Part shown: positions 42,424 to 50,571 of the stretch, one piece after another | Layout of the letters: each line of letters starts with the position of its first letter | Position numbering within the stretch: position 1 is the first letter of the stretch | From: DASZHJ01 sp035507155 | Lineage (GTDB): Bacteria; Pseudomonadota; Alphaproteobacteria; ATCC43930; CGMCC-115725 | Direction: 5' to 3' | Assembly (NCBI GenBank): GCA_035507155.1 | Contig: DATJOK010000124.1 | Coordinates: 1 to 64,000, forward strand | DNA: 64,000 nt | Made by a program: the position numbers and the translations under genes | Notes under the pieces: model-generated | The model's input: only the letters and a program-made list of their open reading frames with translations | Database searches by the model: none | Told to the model about the DNA's origin: nothing

Positions 42424-43368
42424 ATGAACGGCGGAGAGGTCAATCGGGAGGCCATTCTGGCGACCGGACGGCGGATCGCCCCCTATATCCGGCAGACTCC
42501 CGTCATCGCGGTGGACCCCGGCGATTTCGGCATCGAGGCCGGCTTCCTCGCCCTCAAGCTCGAGCTGATGCAGCACTCGGGCTCCTTCAAGGTGCGGGGC
42601 GCCTTCGCGAACCTCCTGCTGCGCGAGGTGCCGGCGGCCGGCGTCGTCGCCGCCTCGGGCGGCAATCATGGGGTGGCGGTCGCCTATGCGGCGATGAAGC
42701 GCGGCGTTTCCGCCCGCATCTTCGTTCCCGCGATCTGCTCCCCGGCCAAGATGCAGCGCATCCGCGACTATGGCGCGGAGCTCGTGGTGGCGGGCGAGCG
42801 CTATGCCGATGCGCTGGCGGCGAGCGAGGAATGGCTTGCGCGAGCGGGCGCGCTGGCGGTGCACGCCTTCGATCAGGAGGAGACGCTCCTGGGCCAGGGC
42901 ACGATCGGCCATGAGCTCGAGCAGCAGCTGCCGGAGCTCGAGACGCTGCTGGTGGCGGTCGGCGGCGGCGGGCTCATCGCCGGGATCGCCGCCTGGTACG
43001 GCGGGCGCCTGCGCATCGTCGGCGTCGAGCCGGAGGCGGCGCCGACACTCACCCGGGCGCTCGCCGCCGGCAGGCCGGTCGACGCGGAGGCCGGGGGCAT
43101 CGCCGCGGATTCCCTGGCGCCGCGCCGCGTCGGCGAGCGGGGCTTTCCGATCGCCCGGGACCATGTGGATCGCGTCGTCCTGGTGACGGACGACGCCATT
43201 CGCGAGGCGCAGGAGACGCTGTGGAAGGTGCTCCGCGTCGTCGCGGAGCCGGGCGCCGCCGCCCCCATGGCCGCGCTCGTCTCCGGCCGCTATCGCCCGC
43301 GGCCGGGCGAGCGCGTCGGCGTTCTCGTCTGCGGAGGAAACACCACGGCCGTCGACTTCAATCGGTAG
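42424..43368 (+). CDS. Threonine/serine dehydratase family PLP enzyme
   Basis: A 314-residue fold-type II PLP enzyme. The lysine that binds PLP is in HSGSFKVRGAF, the substrate loop is ASGGNHGVAVAYA, and the phosphate-binding Gly cluster is VGGGGLIAGI. There is no C-terminal ACT domain, so it is a catabolic or racemase-like type rather than the regulated biosynthetic form. It forms enamine/imine intermediates that RidA, the next gene, hydrolyses. Confidence 0.88.
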   Translation: MNGGEVNREAILATGRRIAPYIRQTPVIAVDPGDFGIEAGFLALKLELMQHSGSFKVRGAFANLLLREVPAAGVVAASGGNHGVAVAYAAMKRGVSARIFVPAICSPAKMQRIRDYGAELVVAGERYADALAASEEWLARAGALAVHAFDQEETLLGQGTIGHELEQQLPELETLLVAVGGGGLIAGIAAWYGGRLRIVGVEPEAAPTLTRALAAGRPVDAEAGGIAADSLAPRRVGERGFPIARDHVDRVVLVTDDAIREAQETLWKVLRVVAEPGAAAPMAALVSGRYRPRPGERVGVLVCGGNTTAVDFNR

Positions 43369-43460
43369 AACCGGCGCGGGGCGGTCGACAGCCGAGCCTC
43401 CGAGTTGCTAGTCTCCGCGCCGCGGAATTTGAGCGACATTCCCTGGGAAGGAAAACACCC

Positions 43461-43808
43461 ATGAGCATCAAGCGGATCAAGACCGGCGCCCGGATGAGCC
43501 AGGCGGTCGTGCACGGCGACACCGTCTATCTCGCCGGCCAGGTGGCGGACAATGCCAAGGAGGACGCGGCCGGTCAGACCAAGCAGATCCTGTCCAAGAT
43601 CGAGGGCCTGCTGGCGGAAGCCGGCACCGACAAGTCGAAGCTGCTCTCGGCGACGATCTGGCTCACCGACATGCGGTACTTCGACGAGATGAACAAGGTC
43701 TGGGACGCCTGGGTGTCGCCCGGCAACACCCCCGGCCGCGCCTGCGTCGAGGCGCGCCTCGCGCGCGCCGACCTGCTGGTGGAGATCGGCATCATCGCGG
43801 CAAAGTAG
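43461..43808 (+). CDS. ridA: RidA family enamine/imine deaminase
   Basis: A 115-residue protein with the RidA signature: YLAGQVADN at the start, the catalytic Arg in PGNTPGRACVEARL, and DLLVEIGIIA at the end. It hydrolyses 2-aminoacrylate and similar enamines to keto acids and ammonia. GGAAGGAAAA precedes the ATG. It lies 92 bp after the PLP dehydratase. Confidence 0.9.
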   Translation: MSIKRIKTGARMSQAVVHGDTVYLAGQVADNAKEDAAGQTKQILSKIEGLLAEAGTDKSKLLSATIWLTDMRYFDEMNKVWDAWVSPGNTPGRACVEARLARADLLVEIGIIAAK

Positions 43809-43872
43809 GCATGGCGGCGGCCTCGCCGGGGATCGCATCCCGGGCGACCGCTTCCGGCGCGGAATTCCAAAA

Positions 43873-44004
43873 TCAGGAGAGCAGGAGCGCGAGCGCGCAG
43901 AGCACGCCGCCTGCCACCAGCGCCGTCCAGCCGGCATGACCGGAGAGCCGGTCGGTCCACTGGATCGCTCGCGCTCGCTTGGCAGGACGCTCGATGCGGC
44001 TCAA
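43873..44004 (-). CDS. Possible 43-aa membrane protein
   Basis: From a TTG at 44004 the reverse strand encodes a basic N-terminal half and one hydrophobic C-terminal segment (WTALVAGGVLCALALLLS), like small inner-membrane proteins. It lies 119 bp downstream of coaD on the same strand, in a 315-bp gap otherwise without genes. No good ribosome binding site is visible, so it may be spurious. Confidence 0.25.
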   Translation of the reverse strand: MSRIERPAKRARAIQWTDRLSGHAGWTALVAGGVLCALALLLS

Positions 44005-44123
44005 GGCTTTGCACTTCTTGCTTCGATCGCGGCGGGGCGAGCGGGGAACTCGCCTTGGCCGCGCCGCTCGACGGGTATTAGGCAGTCTGGATGCTCCGGC
44101 ATCCCCGCCGGATTCGTGCATCC

Positions 44124-44642
44124 CTAGCTCTTGGCGGACAGGGCGAAGCGCTGCGACAGCCGCGCGGCGACCCGCGGACTCACGAAGTGCGAGACCTCGC
44201 CGCCAAGCTGGCCGATCTCCTTCACGAAGCGCGAAGAGATGAACTGATAGCGGTCGGTCGCCATTAGGAACACCGTCTCGACGTCGGGATTGAGCCGGCT
44301 GTTCATGCCGGCCATCTGGAACTCGTACTCGAAATCCGAGACCGCGCGGAGCCCGCGGATGATGACGCTCGCCCCCACCGCCACCGCGAAATGCATGAGC
44401 AGGCTGTCGAAGGGCTCGACGCTGATGCGATTGCGCAGCCCCGCATTGCCGATATGGCCGATCTCCTCGGTGACGATCTCGACGCGCTCCTCGGTGGAGA
44501 AGAGCGGGCCTTTGCCGGCGTTTCGCGCCACGCCCACCACCAGCCGGTCGACCACCCGCGCCGCCCGCGTGATGATGTCGATGTGGCCGTTGGTGACGGG
44601 ATCGAAGGTGCCGGGATAGACGCCGATGCGCTCCTTGCTCAT
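44124..44642 (-). CDS. coaD: Phosphopantetheine adenylyltransferase CoaD
   Basis: A 172-residue nucleotidyltransferase with GVYPGTFDPVTNGH (T/HxGH motif), VARNAGKGPLFS, IIRGLRAVSDFEYE and the ISSRFVKEI motif. It catalyses the penultimate step of CoA synthesis. Its ATG overlaps the gyrA stop (ATGA), so the two are translationally coupled, as in many alphaproteobacteria. Confidence 0.97.
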   Translation of the reverse strand: MSKERIGVYPGTFDPVTNGHIDIITRAARVVDRLVVGVARNAGKGPLFSTEERVEIVTEEIGHIGNAGLRNRISVEPFDSLLMHFAVAVGASVIIRGLRAVSDFEYEFQMAGMNSRLNPDVETVFLMATDRYQFISSRFVKEIGQLGGEVSHFVSPRVAARLSQRFALSAKS

Positions 44643-47497
44643 GCGGATTCCCCACTGTCGGCGCCGTTGCCGTTCGACGGTGTCTCGCCATTGCCGTTGC
44701 CGCTATTGGCGGCGTCATCGCCGGTCTCGCCGAGGCGGGCGACCGAGACCACGCGCTCGCCCTCGCCGGGCTTGAAGACCACTACGCCCTGGGTGCGCCG
44801 GCGGGCGATGCGGATGTCGTTCACCGGCAGCCGGATCACCGTGCCGCCGTTGCTCACCAGCATCACCTGGTCGCGGTGCTGCACCGGGAAGACCGCGACG
44901 ATGGCGTCGTTGCGCCGCGAGAGATCCATGTTCTCGATGCCCTGCCCGCCGCGGCCGGTGATGCGGTAGTCGTAGGCGGAGGTGCGGACGCCGAAGCCCT
45001 TCTCGGTGATCGAGAGCAGGAATTCCTCGCGCTTGGCGAGATCCTCGAAGGCCTCCTCGGTGATGCTGCCCTCGCTCTCCCCCTCGCCCTCGGGCTCCGC
45101 GACCGCCACCGCCGCCGCCGTATCGCTCTCGGCGCCCATGGCGCGCCGGCGCCGGCTCGCGAGGCGCATGTAGCCGTCGCGGGTCTCCGATGCGATCTCC
45201 TCGTGGCGCAGGATGGTCATCGAGATCACGCTATCGCCGTCGCCTAGCCTGATGCCGCGCACGCCCACCGAGGCGCGGCCGGTGAAGATGCGGACGTCCT
45301 CCACCGGGAAGCGGATCGCCTTCCCCTTGTGGGTGGCCAGCAGCACGTCGTCGTTGGCGGTGCAGGTGGCGACGGCGATGAGGCGGTCGCCGGCGTCCGC
45401 GCCCTCGAACTTCATCGCCATCTTGCCGTTCGCCATCACGTTGCCGAAATCGGAGAGCGCATTGCGGCGCACGTTCCCGTTGGCGGTGGCGAACATGACG
45501 GTGAAATTGCTCCAGCTCGCCTCTTCCTCCGGCAGCGGCAGCACGGTCGAGATGTTCTCGCCCGGCGCCAGGTTGGGGAGGATGTTGATCATCGCCTTGC
45601 CGCGTGCCTGCGGCGTTCCCTCGGGCAGGCGGTAGACCTTGAGCTTGTAGACGCGGCCGGCGGCGGTGAAGAACAGCATCGAGGCGTGCGTCGAGGCGAC
45701 GAAGACCTGGCTGACGAAATCCTCCTCGCGGATCGACATGCCGGCGCGGCCGCGGCCGCCGCGGCGCTGGGCGCGATATGTCGAGAGCGGTACGCGCTTG
45801 ATGTAGCCGCCGTGGCTCACGGTGACCACCATGTCCTCGCGCTGGATCAGGTCCTCGATGTCGGCTTCGAACTCGACGTCCTCGATCGCGGTGCGCCGCG
45901 GCGTCGCGAACTGCGCCTTCATCGACACCAGCTCCTCGCGCATGAGCGCGAGGAGGCGCTGGCGCGAGCCAAGGATCTCCAGGTAGCCGGCGATCTCCTT
46001 GATGAGATCGGTGATCTCCGCCTCGATCTTGTCGCGCTCGAGGCCGGTAAGGCGCTGGAGCCGCAGCTCCAGGATCGCCTTCGCTTGCTCGTCGGAGAGG
46101 CGGTAGGTGGCACCATCCGGCTGGATGCCGCCCCGCCCCTTCTCCTCGACGCGCTCGATCAGCGGCTTGACGGTGGCGATCGGCCAGGCCTTGGCGCGCA
46201 GGGCCTCGCGTGCCTCGTTCGGATCCTTGGCGCGGCGGATGAGGTCGATGATGGCGTCGATGTTGGCGACCGCGACCGAGAGGCCGAGCAGGATGTGGGC
46301 GCGCTCGCGGGCCTTGCCGAGGAGATAGGTGCTGCGCCGGGTGATCACCTCTTCGCGGAAGGCGACGAAGGCGGCGATGACCTGCTTCAGGGTCATCATC
46401 TCCGGGCGCCCGCCGATGAGCGCCAGCATGTTGACGCCGAAGCTGGTCTGCAGCGGCGTGTACTTGTAGAGCTGGTTCAGCACGATCTCGGTCATGGCGT
46501 CGCGCTTCAGCTCGATCACCACGCGCACGCCATCACGATCGGACTCATCGCGGAGATCGGAGATGCCGTCGATCAGCTTGTCGTTCACCACCTCGGCGAT
46601 GCGCTCGACCATGCGCGCCTTGTTGACCTGGTAAGGCACCTCGGTGACGATGATCGCCTCGCGGTCGCGCCGGAGCTCCTCCACATGGGTCTTGCCGCGC
46701 ATCACCACCGGCCCGCGGCCGGTATGGTAGGCGGCGCGGATGCCGCTGCGGCCGAGGATGATGCCGCCGGTCGGGAAGTCGGGACCCGGAATGATCTCTA
46801 TCAGCTCGTCGATGGTGATGTCGGGGTTCGCGATATAGGCGCAGCAGGCGTCGATCACCTCGCCCATGTTGTGGGTCGGGATGTTGGTCGCCATGCCGAC
46901 GGCGATGCCGCTGGCGCCGTTCACCAGCAGGTTCGGGAAGCGCGCCGGCAGCACCACCGGCTCCTGGTTCTCGCCGTCGTAGTTCGGCTGGAAGTCGACG
47001 GTGTCCTTGTCGAGATCGTCGAGGAGCGCGTCGGCGGCACGGCTGAGACGCGCCTCGGTGTAGCGCATCGCCGCCGGCGGATCGCCGTCCATCGAGCCGT
47101 AATTGCCCTGCCCGTCGATGAGCGGCAGGCGCATGGCGAAATCCTGCGCCATGCGCACCATGGCGTCGTAGACCGCGACGTCGCCGTGCGGGTGATATTT
47201 GCCGATGACGTCGCCGACCACGCGGGCGGATTTGCGGAAGCCGCGGTTCCAGTCGAAGCCGTTCTCCTTCATGGAGTGAAGGATGCGGCGATGCACCGGC
47301 TTCAACCCGTCGCGCACGTCGGGAAGCGCGCGCGCCACGATCACGCTCATGGCGTAATCGAGGTAGGAGCGTTTCATCTCCTCCTCGATCGTCACCGGAG
47401 CGATGTCGAGCGGCGCTGGCGCGGGCGGTTCGGTGGCCAAGTGAGGTCCGGAAGGGTTCCTGAAAATCAAAGCGCCGGCGCTGCTGGCCGGCCTCAA
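44639..47497 (-). CDS. gyrA: DNA gyrase subunit A
   Basis: A 952-residue subunit. The N-terminal breakage-reunion domain has VKPVHRRIL-type sequence (LKPVHRRILHSMKE), the region GKYHPHGDVAVYDAMVRMAQ, and the catalytic Tyr in AAMRYTEARLS (about Tyr146). The GyrA box QRRGGRGR marks the start of the DNA-wrapping C-terminal domain, which holds an acidic Glu/Gly-rich insert at about 775-815. The residue matching E. coli Ser83 is Val (codon 107, at 47177-47179). The start is uncertain: TTG 47497, or a later TTG giving LATEPP. Confidence 0.97.
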   Translation of the reverse strand: MRPASSAGALIFRNPSGPHLATEPPAPAPLDIAPVTIEEEMKRSYLDYAMSVIVARALPDVRDGLKPVHRRILHSMKENGFDWNRGFRKSARVVGDVIGKYHPHGDVAVYDAMVRMAQDFAMRLPLIDGQGNYGSMDGDPPAAMRYTEARLSRAADALLDDLDKDTVDFQPNYDGENQEPVVLPARFPNLLVNGASGIAVGMATNIPTHNMGEVIDACCAYIANPDITIDELIEIIPGPDFPTGGIILGRSGIRAAYHTGRGPVVMRGKTHVEELRRDREAIIVTEVPYQVNKARMVERIAEVVNDKLIDGISDLRDESDRDGVRVVIELKRDAMTEIVLNQLYKYTPLQTSFGVNMLALIGGRPEMMTLKQVIAAFVAFREEVITRRSTYLLGKARERAHILLGLSVAVANIDAIIDLIRRAKDPNEAREALRAKAWPIATVKPLIERVEEKGRGGIQPDGATYRLSDEQAKAILELRLQRLTGLERDKIEAEITDLIKEIAGYLEILGSRQRLLALMREELVSMKAQFATPRRTAIEDVEFEADIEDLIQREDMVVTVSHGGYIKRVPLSTYRAQRRGGRGRAGMSIREEDFVSQVFVASTHASMLFFTAAGRVYKLKVYRLPEGTPQARGKAMINILPNLAPGENISTVLPLPEEEASWSNFTVMFATANGNVRRNALSDFGNVMANGKMAMKFEGADAGDRLIAVATCTANDDVLLATHKGKAIRFPVEDVRIFTGRASVGVRGIRLGDGDSVISMTILRHEEIASETRDGYMRLASRRRRAMGAESDTAAAVAVAEPEGEGESEGSITEEAFEDLAKREEFLLSITEKGFGVRTSAYDYRITGRGGQGIENMDLSRRNDAIVAVFPVQHRDQVMLVSNGGTVIRLPVNDIRIARRRTQGVVVFKPGEGERVVSVARLGETGDDAANSGNGNGETPSNGNGADSGESA

Positions 47498-47594
47498 GAC
47501 GCGGCCAGACTAACGAATTTCGCCTCTGCGAACAATCTTTGCAGCCCGGCGCCGGGCCGCCGGAAAGGCCGGAATTCGGCCGCCGAGTGATCTC

Positions 47595-47620
47595 ATAATA
47601 TGTAACTATATCAATATTAT
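47595..47620. promoter_or_regulatory. AT-rich inverted repeat between gyrA and the amidohydrolase gene
   Basis: ATAATAT (47595-47601) and ATATTAT (47614-47620) form an inverted repeat with a 12-base spacer, inside a 40-base run that is strikingly AT-rich for this genome. It lies in the 294-bp divergent gap and probably contains promoter elements or an operator for gyrA, the hydrolase gene, or both. Confidence 0.4.
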
Positions 47621-47791
47621 ACTGTGATATCCTGAGTCGCCTTCGAGAGACGTTTCCGGGACTCGACGGGCGGCGGCCCGGCACCGGTCTCGTTACGGCG
47701 CAAAATCGCCTGGGCCGGGCTTCCTGGCTTGCCGAGTCGAAGCTGGAGATGCGACGCTCGCCGCGAGATTTCCGGTCGCGCGAGGAGACGC

Positions 47792-49030
47792 ATGCGCCTT
47801 GATCTGATCGTCCGCAACGTCCGCCTCGCCAGCGCCCCGACCGAGCCGCCCGTCGATATCGGCGTCGAAAACGGCCGCATCGTCGCCCTGGAGCGCGGGC
47901 TTGCCGCCGAGGCGGAGAGCTACGACGCGGTGGGCCGCCTCGCCTGCGCCGGCCTCATCGAGACCCACATCCATCTCGACAAGTCGCGCCTCATCGACCG
48001 CTGCGCCCCGCCGCAGGGCCGCGCGCTCAACCCCGTGCAGGCCCTGGCGCCGCTGAAGCCCAGCCTCACCGAGGAGGACACTCGCACCCGGGCCGCGCGC
48101 ACCCTCGAGGAATGCATCCTCAACGGCACCACCCGCATGCGCACCCAGGTCGAGGTCGATCCCGGCATCGGCATGCGCGGCTTCGATGCTGTTCACTCGC
48201 TGATCGCCGACTATGCCTGGGCAATCGACCTCGAGCTCTGCGTCTTTCCTCAGGAAGGCCTCATCAACAACCCCGGCACCGAGCCGCTGCTGCTGGAGGC
48301 GCTCCGCCGCGGCGTCCGGGCGATCGGCGGCGCACCCCGCTACGACACCGATCCCGCCGGACAGATCCGGCGCATCTTCGAGCTCGGCCGCGAGTTCGAC
48401 CTCGACATCGACATGCATCTCGATGTCGGCCCCTCCGCCGACGACATGCTGATCCCGCTCGTCTGCGATCTCACGGAGCAGTACAAGCTCGGCGGCCGCG
48501 TCGTCGCCGGCCACATGGCGAAGCTGTCGCTGCTGCCGCCGGCGCGGCTCGCCGAGATGGCGCGGCGTCTCCGCGATGTCGGTATCGCCGTCACCGTGCT
48601 GCCGGCGACCGATCTCTACCTGATGGGGCGCGACCAGGACCACAGCGTGCGGCGCGGCGTGGCGGACGCCAATTTCCTGATCGAGCACGGCGTCAACTGC
48701 TCGCTCTCCTCCAACAACATCCTCAATCCCGCGACGCCGTTCGGCGACTGCAACCTCATCCGGATGGCCAACATGCATGCGAACGTGCTGCAGATCGGGC
48801 ACCGCGAGCGCCTGCGCGACTGTTTCGCCATGCTGACCGAGCGCTCGGCCCGGCTCCTGAATCTGAACGATTACGGCATCGCCGTCGGCAGGCCCGCGGA
48901 CATCGTGGTCATCGACGCGGAGACGCCGGAGCAGGCGATCGCGGAGATCCGCCCGGTGCTCGCCGTCTTCAAGCATGGCCGGCGGACGGTGGTGCGCCGT
49001 CCGCCGGAGCTGCTGCGCCCCGCTACTTGA
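47792..49030 (+). CDS. Amidohydrolase, cytosine-deaminase-like
   Basis: A 412-residue metal-dependent hydrolase. Metal and catalytic segments are ETHIHLDKSRL, MHLDVGPSADD, VVAGHMAKLS and LPATDLYLMGR. This pattern fits the CodA/YahJ branch, which deaminates or hydrolyses pyrimidine-like or other N-heterocyclic compounds. GGAG lies six bases before ATG 47792. It overlaps the convergent MFS gene by eight bases. Exact substrate unknown. Confidence 0.82.
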   Translation: MRLDLIVRNVRLASAPTEPPVDIGVENGRIVALERGLAAEAESYDAVGRLACAGLIETHIHLDKSRLIDRCAPPQGRALNPVQALAPLKPSLTEEDTRTRAARTLEECILNGTTRMRTQVEVDPGIGMRGFDAVHSLIADYAWAIDLELCVFPQEGLINNPGTEPLLLEALRRGVRAIGGAPRYDTDPAGQIRRIFELGREFDLDIDMHLDVGPSADDMLIPLVCDLTEQYKLGGRVVAGHMAKLSLLPPARLAEMARRLRDVGIAVTVLPATDLYLMGRDQDHSVRRGVADANFLIEHGVNCSLSSNNILNPATPFGDCNLIRMANMHANVLQIGHRERLRDCFAMLTERSARLLNLNDYGIAVGRPADIVVIDAETPEQAIAEIRPVLAVFKHGRRTVVRRPPELLRPAT

Positions 49031-50315
49031 GGGGCGAGAACGCCGTCTCCTTGATCCGGAGCGTCACCAGGAAGGTGATGGCGGCGGCGGCGATCAGGTA
49101 GTAGGCCGGCGCCAGGTTGCTGCCCGTCACCTTGATGAGCCAGGTGGCGATGAAGGGCGCGAAGCCGCCGAAGATCGCCACCGCGATGTTGTAGCCGATC
49201 GAGAGCGCGGTGTAGCGCACCCGGGTCGGGAAGATCTCCGAGTAGGTCGCGGGGCACGGCCCGGAAAAGAAGGACAGGAACAGGATCATGGTGAGCTGAG
49301 AGACCAGTGCCAGCGTGGCACTCCCCGAGGACGCCATCATGAACAGGGGATAGGCGAGCACGATGTAGCCGCCCGAGGAGAGCAGCAGCAGCGGCTTGCG
49401 GCCGATCCGGTCGGAGACCGCGCCCCAGATCGGGATCAGCACCACGAAGACGCTGAGGCAGGTGACGCCGATCCAGAGCGCCGAGCTCGGCGGCAGCTTC
49501 GCCACCGAGATGATGTAGCTCGTCATGTAGACGAGCGGGATGTAGTAGGCGGCCGTGTTGTGCAGCGTCAGGCCGAAGACGGTCAGCGTCTCCTTGGGAT
49601 ACTTAGTGAGCGCCTCGGTCAGCGGCGCGTGGGAGACCTGGCCGCGATTCTCAATCTCGGCGAATTTCGGCGTGTCGTCGATGCGCCAGCGCAGGTAGGC
49701 GCCGAGCAGCGCCACGACGATGCCGAGGGCGAAGGGAATGCGCCAGCCCCAGGCCACCAGTTCGTCATGGCTGAGCGCGCTGGTCAGGATGGCGGCGCTC
49801 AGCGAGCCCAGCAGGAAGCCGGCGCCGACGCTGACCTGCTGCCAGGAGCCGGTATAGCCGCGCTTTCCTTCCGCAGCGAACTCCACGAGATAAGCCGTCG
49901 ACCCGCCCCATTCGCCACCCGCGGACAAGCCCTGCAGCAGCCGAACGATAACCAGCAGCAGCGGTGCAAGCACACCGACCTGGGCGTAGGTCGGCAACAG
50001 GCCAAGGGCCAGGGTCGAGAAGCCCATGAGGAAGATGACGGCGCTCAGCGCCTTGCGGCGGCCGTAGCGATCGCCGTAGATCCCGAACAGGATCGATCCC
50101 ACCGGCCGCATCACGAAGCCCACGCCGAACACGGCGAAGGTCAGGAGCAGCTTCGCAACGGGATCGCTCAGCGGAAAGAACAGCACCGAGATCGTCGAGA
50201 CGAAATAGCCGTAGACCCCGAAATCATACCATTCGAGGATGTTGCCGATCACGCCCGCCACCACCGCCTTGCGGCGCTGGCTTTCCGCCCCTGCGACGAA
50301 TGTCGTTGCCGTCAT
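49023..50315 (-). CDS. MFS transporter, metabolite:H+ symporter (MHS) family
   Basis: A 430-residue permease with 12 helices. The MFS loop motif is GIYGDRYGRRKALS after helix 2, and a second copy-like VSDRIGRKPLLL follows helix 8. The N-terminal GVIGNILEWYDFGVYGYF is characteristic of the MHS group (ProP, ShiA, KgtP, TcuC). GGGGAG precedes ATG 50315. It is divergent from a flavoprotein dehydrogenase gene across 256 bp, which suggests uptake of that enzyme's substrate. Confidence 0.88.
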   Translation of the reverse strand: MTATTFVAGAESQRRKAVVAGVIGNILEWYDFGVYGYFVSTISVLFFPLSDPVAKLLLTFAVFGVGFVMRPVGSILFGIYGDRYGRRKALSAVIFLMGFSTLALGLLPTYAQVGVLAPLLLVIVRLLQGLSAGGEWGGSTAYLVEFAAEGKRGYTGSWQQVSVGAGFLLGSLSAAILTSALSHDELVAWGWRIPFALGIVVALLGAYLRWRIDDTPKFAEIENRGQVSHAPLTEALTKYPKETLTVFGLTLHNTAAYYIPLVYMTSYIISVAKLPPSSALWIGVTCLSVFVVLIPIWGAVSDRIGRKPLLLLSSGGYIVLAYPLFMMASSGSATLALVSQLTMILFLSFFSGPCPATYSEIFPTRVRYTALSIGYNIAVAIFGGFAPFIATWLIKVTGSNLAPAYYLIAAAAITFLVTLRIKETAFSPLK

Positions 50316-50571
50316 AATTCGAGCTCCCCTCTTTGCCCCTGGGGCCGGTCGGTCCATCCGCCTCAAGCCGCCTCGCTGACCCGTCCAGCCGGGCGGCCGT
50401 CCCCTTTCGGTAGGCTAGCGACCTGCAAGACGAGGGCCAACTCCCTTGTCATCGCGGAGGTATTTCACTCCCGGCAATTCTCTGGAGAGGTGCAGGCCGC
50501 AGCGGCCTCCCCTTGAAAGCGCGACCTCCCCGGCGCTCAATGAGCGCGACACAAGACTGATGAGGAGCGCC

